Assembly: GCA_029863035.1 (NCBI GenBank)
Contig: JAOTWH010000133.1
Location: 1-6,312 of the forward strand
Length of the DNA: 6,312 nt
Direction: 5' to 3'
Source: Acidimicrobiia bacterium
GTDB lineage: Bacteria; Actinomycetota; Acidimicrobiia; UBA5794; JAOTWH01
The translations under genes were made by a program, and so were the position numbers. The notes under the pieces are model-generated. The model searched no databases. It was not told where the DNA came from and saw only the letters and a list, made by a program, of their open reading frames with translations. Each line of letters starts with the position of its first letter. The stretch's first letter is position 1. Positions 1 through 5,148 of the stretch are shown piece after piece.

Positions 1-793
1 CATCGTCGCCAGCTTCGGCTGACGTTCCACTCAGAGTTAGATAGGGGCTGTCGTCGGAGTCGGCTCCGTTGACACTGACAGCAACGCTTCCACCAATGTC
101 TTCTGCTCCGATGGCAGAGGCCGCGGTGGCAACTTCAGAGATGGCAGCGTCGTAGTCAGCGCGGCTGGTTACTTGGTTGGCCAGCACGGGAACCGCCACG
201 GTTATCTGCGTTTCGCTCATGCGCGAGCCCATCACTTTGATGTCGCGCCCAACAGGAATTCGCGACCGAAAGTCGTTCGAGTTGAGGTAGCGCTCAACGT
301 TGTACACCGCAGATTCGAGAGGCGATCGGGGATACGACACAGCGGCAAAGGACGTGTCGTTGCTCAAGGGGACCTCTGACGAGTTGACCAGGGCTAGATC
401 GGAGGATGATTGGCTGAGCCATATGTCGAGATCGAAGGCGTCGGGATCTGCGTCTGGAAGCAGCTCGGCAAGGTCGTGCTCGGCGGCCATCTTCAGTGCG
501 TCCATGTCTGGTGACCAGCCGACGGTGTTCGCCTTACCGACCAGGATCAGCCGGGCTTGTTTGGTGATCTTGCCTCCGCCGAAGTCCACGTCGACCGTGC
601 CTGCCGCCAGGATGGCCTTGTCAACGTTGAAGTGCTGGATGGCGCCGGTGTTCTCCAAGAAGCCGGTTGCCAAGCGGCGTGCCAGTTGCTCCGCCAATGC
701 ATCGCAGATCGTGTCGGGGTGACCAACGCCTTTACGCTCAACGAATTCGACCGACGGGGCGTACGCAACACGGCGTGTGATGGACAGGTTCAT
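1..793 (-). CDS. mat: Archaeal-type S-adenosylmethionine synthetase (partial, C-terminus beyond window)
   Basis: Makes S-adenosylmethionine from methionine and ATP in the cytoplasm. The reading frame starts at ATG 793-791 and stays open to the left edge, giving 264 residues of a family that usually has about 400. The family is the archaeal methionine adenosyltransferase, not the usual bacterial MetK. Visible signatures are VERKGVGHPD (18-27, with H25 and D27 at the conserved nucleotide-binding site), HFNVDKA (54-60), FGGG (71-74), SNDTSF (144-149), GRDIKVMG (182-189) and GTSAEAGDD (256-264), each in the order seen in archaeal enzymes. The loop that I recall as GQGSxDL in archaeal proteins reads SQSSSDL here (127-133). 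The gene is divergent from a PLP enzyme of methionine/cysteine metabolism, 98 bp away. The Shine-Dalgarno is weak. Family assignment is firm; whether this is the cell's only SAM synthetase cannot be told. Confidence 0.93.
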   Translation of the reverse strand, partial: MNLSITRRVAYAPSVEFVERKGVGHPDTICDALAEQLARRLATGFLENTGAIQHFNVDKAILAAGTVDVDFGGGKITKQARLILVGKANTVGWSPDMDALKMAAEHDLAELLPDADPDAFDLDIWLSQSSSDLALVNSSEVPLSNDTSFAAVSYPRSPLESAVYNVERYLNSNDFRSRIPVGRDIKVMGSRMSETQITVAVPVLANQVTSRADYDAAISEVATAASAIGAEDIGGSVAVSVNGADSDDSPYLTLSGTSAEAGDD

Positions 794-806
794 AGGTCCG
801 ATCTCT

Positions 807-825
807 CTGGCAGGAAGGGTGCCAG
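807..825. promoter_or_regulatory. Inverted repeat, possible operator before the SAM synthetase gene
   Basis: Perfect 6-bp palindrome CTGGCA, 7-nt spacer, TGCCAG. Its near end is 13 bp upstream of the SAM synthetase ATG, and its far half overlaps the best -10 candidate (TAAACT, 824-829) by two bases. This position suits a repressor operator or a short 5'-leader hairpin. The repeat is seen directly; the regulatory role is inference. It is too small to be a known SAM riboswitch. Confidence 0.35.
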
Positions 826-829
826 TTTA
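824..829 (-). promoter_or_regulatory. Candidate -10 box of the SAM synthetase gene
   Basis: On the minus strand this reads TAAACT, matching four of six bases of TATAAT and the actinobacterial TANNNT pattern. It would start transcription about 23 nt before the ATG, inside the adjacent inverted repeat. No convincing -35 box lies 16-18 bp upstream, so support is weak. Confidence 0.22.
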
Positions 830-879
830 GGAGGGCGGCGAGGACTTGGCGTACGAGTCGGGGCTCTCATCGCGTCCTG

Positions 880-885
880 TAGCCT
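880..885 (+). promoter_or_regulatory. Candidate -10 box for a leaderless PLP-enzyme transcript
   Basis: TAGCCT fits TANNNT and ends six bases before the ATG at 892, the spacing expected if transcription begins at the start codon itself. The gene has no proper Shine-Dalgarno, only an AGG touching the ATG. No good -35 hexamer is visible. Confidence 0.33.
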
Positions 886-891
886 CGCAGG

Positions 892-1938
892 ATGGCCGAC
901 CTCCACACCAGCGCGGTCCACGGCGACGACGAAATAGGGGACGGGCCCGATGTTGCGCCGCCCATCCGAGTCAGCACGACGTTCGATAGAACCGACCAGG
1001 ACGATTTGGTCTACCGCCGTTACGACCATTCCACGACGCGTCGATTGGAAGCGGTCATGGGCGCCATGGAGGGAGGCCATGCGGTGGCGTATGCCTCGGG
1101 CATGGCGGCAACGTCGGCGCTGGTGAGGCGATTGTCGCCGTCTCGGATCGCGTTGCCAGCCGATGTCTACGGCGGGACCAAGGCGCTCCTAGTCTCGCAG
1201 GCGGCGCGGGGAGAGGTGGAGTTGGTCGAGCCAGCAGCACTCGGGTCGGGAGACCTGTGGTGGACGGAGACTCCGTCGAATCCCAAGTGCATCGTCAGTG
1301 ACATAGAGGCGATCTCCCAACAAGCTCACAGCAACGGTGCCCTGGTGGCCGTCGACTCGACCTTTGCAACCCCAGTGCTGCAGAATCCACTTGCCCTCGG
1401 AGCTGACTACGTGGTCCACTCCACCACGAAGTTCATCGGGGGCCATTCCGATGCCATGGGAGGGATCCTGGTCTCGGCAAGCCCGGAGGAAACGGACGAG
1501 TTGCGGTCGAGGCGCGACCTCGAGGGCGCCATTCCCGGTTCGCTTGATTCCTGGCTCACGTTGCGCGGCCTTCGCACATTGCCGCTGAGAGTGGAACGCC
1601 AAAGCGCTACTGCTCAGATCGTCGCCGAGTTCCTGGCGAATCGGGTACCGAAGGTGTGGTACCCCTCCCTGGCCGACCATCCCGGACACGACGTCGCCGC
1701 TCGACAGATGCGGGCCGGGGGAGGCGTTGTCTCATTCGAAGCGGCGTCGGGAGCCGAAGCGGTGCGAATCCGAGACTCGCTCAAGCTCTTCCGCAATGCG
1801 ACGTCTTTGGGTGGAGTGGAATCGGTAGCCGATCTACGCGCCGACCACGAGCCAGACGCGCCACCGGAGCTCATCCGCTGCTCGATCGGCCTGGAAGCTC
1901 CCGAAGATCTCGTGGCGGATCTGGAGCAAGCGTTGTAG
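892..1938 (+). CDS. Cys/Met metabolism PLP-dependent enzyme (cystathionine gamma-synthase/lyase family)
   Basis: A cytoplasmic fold-type I PLP enzyme of 348 residues. Visible landmarks are SGMAA (69-73, phosphate loop), Y93 in YGGT (ring stacking), TPSNP (127-131), D155 in AVDSTF (pyridine nitrogen), HSTTK with K180 as the Schiff-base lysine followed by GGHSD, SLGGVES (305-311) and R329 in IRCSIG (substrate carboxylate). Members perform gamma-replacement or elimination on homoserine esters, cystathionine or methionine; which reaction applies here cannot be read from the sequence. The protein is shorter than the usual 380-400 residues, mainly because the stretch between YGGT and TPSNP is compressed. 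The usual NPT after the Y-x-R substrate-site motif is HST here (46-48). An in-frame TAG at 880-882 makes ATG 892 the first possible start. It is divergent from the SAM synthetase gene, which supports a methionine/transsulfuration role. Confidence 0.9.
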   Translation: MADLHTSAVHGDDEIGDGPDVAPPIRVSTTFDRTDQDDLVYRRYDHSTTRRLEAVMGAMEGGHAVAYASGMAATSALVRRLSPSRIALPADVYGGTKALLVSQAARGEVELVEPAALGSGDLWWTETPSNPKCIVSDIEAISQQAHSNGALVAVDSTFATPVLQNPLALGADYVVHSTTKFIGGHSDAMGGILVSASPEETDELRSRRDLEGAIPGSLDSWLTLRGLRTLPLRVERQSATAQIVAEFLANRVPKVWYPSLADHPGHDVAARQMRAGGGVVSFEAASGAEAVRIRDSLKLFRNATSLGGVESVADLRADHEPDAPPELIRCSIGLEAPEDLVADLEQAL

Positions 1939-1983
1939 ACATTGGCTCGCCGAGCGGCCGGTCGCTCTCGGGCATTACTCGGG

Positions 1984-2000
1984 GCTGCTCGTCAAGCAGC
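1984..2000. terminator. Possible terminator hairpin (6-bp stem)
   Basis: GCTGCT and AGCAGC flank a 5-nt loop, 45 bp after the PLP-enzyme stop codon. There is no T-tract, so it would be a non-canonical terminator of the sort proposed for high-GC genomes, or only a chance stem. Confidence 0.3.
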
Positions 2001-2029
2001 TGCCGCGATCGTTGGCACGCCACTCGTGA

Positions 2030-2046
2030 CGGCTGCGCCGCAGCCG
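2030..2046. terminator. Possible bidirectional terminator hairpin (7-bp GC-rich stem)
   Basis: A perfect CGGCTGC/GCAGCCG stem with a 3-nt GCC loop, the strongest hairpin in the convergent gap. It lies 91 bp after the PLP-enzyme stop and 72 bp after the nitroreductase stop on the other strand. Only a CCTT follows it on the plus strand, so termination is inferred from position and stem strength. Confidence 0.4.
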
Positions 2047-2118
2047 CCTTGAACCAACCCCGTACCGCGCCATCCCTATGTTGCTTGTGACCAGAAGGCA
2101 GAAGCTAGGAGGCGGGGT

Positions 2119-2715
2119 TCAGGAGCTCCACTTCTCCCAATGGATCACTTCGCCTTTCGGCTTCCACCCCCGCGCCAACGATCCAGAGCGGCGGTCCGGG
2201 GCGGGATGGCCAATCGTCACCACCCCGACCGGCACCACATCGTCGGGGATTCCAAGCAGCGTTCGGAGGTCGCCGGTGGCATGAGTCCCTAGAACACCTG
2301 CTGCCAGCCCCTCGGCCACCGCACCCAGCAACAAGGTCACCAGTGCGCCACCGACGTCGACCCACCACCACGGGATAGGCCAATCCACCTCGGTGCCGTC
2401 GGGGTTGGTCTTGTCTGGCTCGTTGTAGCGCTCGTGGTAGCTGGCCTCCCGAACGCAGACAACAACATGAACCGGAGCTCGCGAGATCCACGGGTCATAG
2501 CCGTTCGCCACGTATTTGGTTTCGCCGGCTAAGCCAGCGATGGCATGGCGAACCGATTCGTCGGTGACAACCACGAAGGAGTGGCCCTGACTGAACCCTG
2601 CCGACGGTGCTCGCCGCGCCGCATCGACGATACGTTCAACCGCCACGCGATCGACCGGATCATCTGTGTAGTTGCGCACCATGCGCCGGTTGGCGATCGT
2701 GTCGTAGAAGTCCAT
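2119..2715 (-). CDS. Nitroreductase-family flavoprotein
   Basis: A probable FMN-dependent, NAD(P)H-using oxidoreductase of 198 residues, usual for the family, soluble and expected to be dimeric. It opens with DFYDTIANRRMVRNY (2-16), the typical N-terminal helix whose arginines (R10, R11, R14) contact FMN phosphate. AARRAPSAGFSQG (32-44) is the second FMN loop, with phenylalanine where many members have asparagine (PSAGN). DVGGALVTLLLGAVAEGL (120-137) is the core helix before the GLxxGVLG turn, and PVGVVTIGHP (162-171) is the C-terminal FMN segment. A tryptophan-rich stretch (112-118) probably lines the active site. An in-frame TTG at 2739 would add eight residues, but ATG 2715 matches the family N-terminus better. 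The substrate is unknown: nitro compounds, quinones and flavin or enone reductions all occur in this family. It is divergent from the haem-binding protein gene, 86 bp away. Confidence 0.88.
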   Translation of the reverse strand: MDFYDTIANRRMVRNYTDDPVDRVAVERIVDAARRAPSAGFSQGHSFVVVTDESVRHAIAGLAGETKYVANGYDPWISRAPVHVVVCVREASYHERYNEPDKTNPDGTEVDWPIPWWWVDVGGALVTLLLGAVAEGLAAGVLGTHATGDLRTLLGIPDDVVPVGVVTIGHPAPDRRSGSLARGWKPKGEVIHWEKWSS

Positions 2716-2723
2716 TGGTCCAG

Positions 2724-2729
2724 AGCGTA
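2724..2729 (-). promoter_or_regulatory. Candidate -10 box for the nitroreductase gene
   Basis: TACGCT on the minus strand fits TANNNT and ends eight bases before ATG 2715, which has only a poor Shine-Dalgarno (GGA). This would give a leaderless or nearly leaderless mRNA and also argues against the upstream TTG start at 2739, which would precede the transcription start. No clear -35 box is seen. Confidence 0.3.
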
Positions 2730-2789
2730 GGTGAGCCAAATGGAGTCGATCTCGGTGGCGGAGCTAGCGTGCTCGAACGGCTCAGCATT

Positions 2790-2795
2790 GGGGAG
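2790..2795 (+). promoter_or_regulatory. Shine-Dalgarno of the haem-binding protein gene
   Basis: GGGGAG followed by six bases and then GTG at 2802. This good ribosome binding site supports the GTG start and contrasts with the three nearby starts that lack one. Confidence 0.6.
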
Positions 2796-2801
2796 CAATA
2801 A

Positions 2802-3452
2802 GTGCTTCAGAGGTTCATCGCACAACTGGACGCCAACCGCGGCACCGCCATCGCCGCTGTGCTGGGGGCGGCCGCGGCAGTGGCGATCGGCGCGGTGGTC
2901 GGCCTGGATCCAGTCTTCGTCGTTCCGTTGCTGGTGGCCATAGGTCTCACAACATGGGGTATCTATCGGTGGCGCTTCCGGCATCTCGGGCCGCGCCCCA
3001 AACACGTGCCGGGGACCACAGTCGCTTCGAGCGGCCTGGCCGCACTGGTCGTGGTGTTCCTCGTCGCCCAGGCCGTTCCCTATGGCCGAGACCATTCCAA
3101 TCCGCCCATCACAGGAGAACCCGCCTGGGCAACTGCTCAGACCCGCGACTTGATGGTTCGTTCGTGCTTCGATTGCCACAGCAACGAGGTCAGATGGCCG
3201 TGGTTCACCAATGTCGCTCCGTTTTCCTGGGCAACCCAAAAGCACGTGGATGACGGACGCGACAAGGTCAACTACCAGGAGTTCGACCGCCCCCAAGACG
3301 AAGCCGAGGAAACCTTCGAGACCGTGGAGGAGGGCTCGATGCCGCCGCCCTACTACACGTTGATTGGCCTCCACAGTGACGCCGATCTGTCGAGTGCTGA
3401 ATTCTCCGCGTTATTGGACGGCCTCCGAAACACCCCGGGGATGACGGAATAG
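2802..3452 (+). CDS. Membrane-anchored haem-binding domain protein (CxxCH, Haem_bd type)
   Basis: A 216-residue protein with a GTG start. The N-terminal half has three hydrophobic segments (about 15-34, 37-55 and 75-92). Between the second and third lies an Arg/Lys-rich loop (R56 to K67), which by the positive-inside rule is cytoplasmic, so residues after about 93 face the outside. That outer domain carries CFDCHSNE (122-129), a single c-type haem attachment motif with H126 as proximal ligand, followed by WPW and VAPFSW (138-143), GR (152-153) and MPPPYY (180-185), where M180 could be the distal ligand. This order matches the Haem_bd family of cytochrome-like domains, whose members usually have one anchor helix. 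The function is unknown; an electron-transfer role is plausible. The divergent nitroreductase and downstream convergent transhydrogenase give a redox setting but no proof of a joint pathway. Confidence 0.85.
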   Translation: MLQRFIAQLDANRGTAIAAVLGAAAAVAIGAVVGLDPVFVVPLLVAIGLTTWGIYRWRFRHLGPRPKHVPGTTVASSGLAALVVVFLVAQAVPYGRDHSNPPITGEPAWATAQTRDLMVRSCFDCHSNEVRWPWFTNVAPFSWATQKHVDDGRDKVNYQEFDRPQDEAEETFETVEEGSMPPPYYTLIGLHSDADLSSAEFSALLDGLRNTPGMTE

Positions 3453-3458
3453 AGGCGC

Positions 3459-3471
3459 CAGAGGCTCTCTG
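3459..3471. terminator. Weak hairpin in the 36-bp convergent gap
   Basis: CAGAG/CTCTG stem with a 3-nt loop, between the haem-protein stop (3452) and the pntB stop (3489). It is the only stem in this short gap, has no T-tract, and is a low-confidence shared terminator. Confidence 0.2.
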
Positions 3472-3488
3472 AGTCGTCGTTGGCAGCC

Positions 3489-4862
3489 CTAGACGTCTGC
3501 GAGCGCCTCGGCGATCGCCTCCAACGCTTCTTTGGCGTCGGAGAAGAACATCATCGTGCCGTCCTCATAGAACAGCGGGTTGTCAATGCCTGCGAAACCA
3601 GGGGAGAGTGATCGCTTGACGACAACCACCGTCTGGGCGCGGTCTACCTCAAGGATCGGCATGCCATAGATGGGGCTGTCCGCATCGTCGCGGGCGGAGG
3701 GGTTGACGACATCGTTGGCGCCCAGGATTATTGCCACGTCGGCGCCAGCCAGCTCGGAGTTGGCGTGGTCGAGGTCGAGCAGCTGGTCGTAAGGGACATC
3801 GGCCTCGGCCAGGAGAACGTTCATGTGTCCCGGCATGCGGCCCGCCACCGGGTGGATCGCATAGTTCACCTTGATGCCCTGCTCCTGTAACGCATCGGCC
3901 AGCGCCCTGGTGGCGTGCTGGGCCTGGGCAACGGCCAACCCGTAGCCGGGCACGATGACAACCGACTGCGCGTAGCTGAGGGAGATAGCGACATCGGCAG
4001 CAGTGGCACGCTTGACCGGCTTGTCCGACATCGTCCCGGCCGCTCCACCACCGCCGTCACCGGTTCCGAACGCCCCGAAGAGCACATTGGTGAGCGGACG
4101 GTTCATGGCCTCGGTCATCAACATGGTGAGAATGAGTCCGGCAGAACCAACCAGAGCCCCGCCGATGATGAGAGCGGTGTTCTCGATGACGAAACCGGCC
4201 ATCGACGCAGCCAGCCCAGAAAACGAGTTGAGCAGCGAGATCACCACGGGCATATCGGCGCCACCTATGGGAAGCACCAAGATGATCCCAAGCAGCAGCG
4301 TGGCGACACCAAGCAACCAGAGCGCCGTTTCGGATCGGTCGACGATCGCCCACACGATCAATGCGATGGCTCCAGCGGCGATGACGCCGTTCACGAGCTG
4401 TTGGCCTGGATAGGTGAGCGGGCGGCCGGTGATGATGCCCTGCAGCTTGCCGAACGCCACAAAGCTGCCGGAGAAGGTCACCGCGCCGATCAGTACCGAA
4501 GCGGCGATGGTGACGACGGTCTCGTTGGCAAAGACGTCGGGGTCATCGATGCGAACGAATTCCGACATCGCGACCAGGGCCGAGGCTAAGCCACCGAAGC
4601 CATTGAAAGCCGCGACCATCTGGGGCATGGCCGTCATCTTCACTTGCACCGCGGCCACCGCACCCACCGCAGTTCCCACCGCCAGTCCGGCAACGATGAC
4701 CCCCCAGTCGACAACGTCGCGGTCGACCAGGGTGATGACAACAGCCCCCAACATGCCGGTCGCGCCGATCAGATTGCCGGTGCGGGCAGTTCTTGGAGAC
4801 CCAAGACGCTTGAGGCCAATGATGAAAGCGGCGGCGCAGGCCAGATAGAGGAGCTCAGTCAT
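3489..4862 (-). CDS. pntB: NAD(P) transhydrogenase subunit beta (membrane domain plus NADP-binding domain III)
   Basis: A 457-residue subunit of the proton-translocating transhydrogenase, in the inner membrane. Residues 1-265 contain about nine hydrophobic helices, including MTAMPQMVAAFNGFGG (76-91) and GADMPVVISLLNSFSG (201-216), whose D203 and N212 match conserved proton-path positions. A glycine-rich linker (266-277) leads to cytoplasmic domain III, which binds NADP: GYGLAVAQAQ (306-315), GRMPGHMNVLLAEA (341-354), GANDVVNP (381-388) and KRSLSPGFAG (416-425). ATG 4862 is chosen because TELLYLACAAAFIIG begins the first helix, a Shine-Dalgarno AAGAGGG lies just before it, and the start overlaps the end of pntAB by eight bases. 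A longer frame from 4922 would add 20 unrelated residues. Asparagine (N87) sits where E. coli has the channel histidine H91, and residues 1-300 contain no histidine. Last gene of the operon. Confidence 0.96.
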   Translation of the reverse strand: MTELLYLACAAAFIIGLKRLGSPRTARTGNLIGATGMLGAVVITLVDRDVVDWGVIVAGLAVGTAVGAVAAVQVKMTAMPQMVAAFNGFGGLASALVAMSEFVRIDDPDVFANETVVTIAASVLIGAVTFSGSFVAFGKLQGIITGRPLTYPGQQLVNGVIAAGAIALIVWAIVDRSETALWLLGVATLLLGIILVLPIGGADMPVVISLLNSFSGLAASMAGFVIENTALIIGGALVGSAGLILTMLMTEAMNRPLTNVLFGAFGTGDGGGGAAGTMSDKPVKRATAADVAISLSYAQSVVIVPGYGLAVAQAQHATRALADALQEQGIKVNYAIHPVAGRMPGHMNVLLAEADVPYDQLLDLDHANSELAGADVAIILGANDVVNPSARDDADSPIYGMPILEVDRAQTVVVVKRSLSPGFAGIDNPLFYEDGTMMFFSDAKEALEAIAEALADV

Positions 4863-5148
4863 CGGCCCTCTTCGGCCGCTTGAACATCCCGAGCATGCGG
4901 TCGGTGACCAGGAAGCCTCCAACCACGTTGATGGTGGCGGTCACCACGGCACCGAAACCCAACCAGGTGGCGAGACCGCCGGCGCCGAACCCTGCTGCCG
5001 TTACTGCTCCCACGATCGTGATGCCGGAGATGGCGTTGGCGCCCGACATGAGTGGGGTATGCAGCGTGGGTGGGACCTTGGCGATTACCTCGAAACCCAC
5101 GAAGGTGGCAAGGACGAACACCGTGATGCCGATGATGAGCGGGCTCAC
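4855..5148 (-). CDS. pntAB: NAD(P) transhydrogenase small membrane subunit (alpha-2)
   Basis: A 97-residue membrane subunit of the split alpha chain, as in other three-subunit transhydrogenases such as those of Rhodospirillum, Thermus and mycobacteria. Three helices lie at about 4-23, 34-54 and 58-81. The conserved VPPTLHTPLMSGANAISG segment spans 25-42, and VTDRMLGMFK (81-90) forms the cytoplasmic tail. It completes the proton channel with PntB. Translation starts at GTG 5148, whose GTGA overlaps the pntAA stop, and a GGTGGAG lies just upstream. The position that is H42 in the Thermus thermophilus alpha-2 subunit is S41 here; H30 in LHTPL is the only histidine in the protein. Confidence 0.95.
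   Translation of the reverse strand: MSPLIIGITVFVLATFVGFEVIAKVPPTLHTPLMSGANAISGITIVGAVTAAGFGAGGLATWLGFGAVVTATINVVGGFLVTDRMLGMFKRPKRADD

Larger units (their letters stand above)
1939..2118. other. Convergent intergenic gap with several small hairpins
   Basis: This 180-bp non-coding gap separates the ends of the PLP-enzyme gene and the nitroreductase gene. I see no gene remnant in it. It holds a weak stem at 1952-1967 (GAGCG/CGCTC, 6-nt loop) and the two better hairpins listed separately. Transcripts from both sides must end here, so a bidirectional termination zone is the simplest reading. Confidence 0.5.

Noticed and set aside
300..722. Plus-strand open frame of 140 codons inside the SAM synthetase gene
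   Set aside because: It lies antisense to a clearly recognisable enzyme, has no family motif and looks like a high-GC shadow frame.
794..891. SAM riboswitch between the divergent methionine genes
   Set aside because: The 98-bp space offers only one 6-bp stem; no multi-helix junction or pseudoknot fitting a known SAM riboswitch could be traced by eye.
1189..1689. Minus-strand open frame of 166 codons inside the PLP enzyme gene
   Set aside because: It is antisense to the catalytic core of an intact enzyme and carries no recognisable motif.
2529..3374. Minus-strand open frame of 281 codons across the nitroreductase start and the haem protein gene
   Set aside because: It overlaps two recognisable genes, has Cys/His/Arg-rich shadow-like composition and no coherent domain.
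3915..4589. Plus-strand open frame of 224 codons antisense to pntB
   Set aside because: Its composition is rich in D, H, G and R, a typical reverse-complement image of a membrane protein gene; pntB is certain here.
4863..4922. Longer PntB with 20 extra N-terminal residues from a start at 4922
   Set aside because: The extra residues are not hydrophobic or family-like and would overlap pntAB much more; ATG 4862 has a Shine-Dalgarno and fits the first helix.
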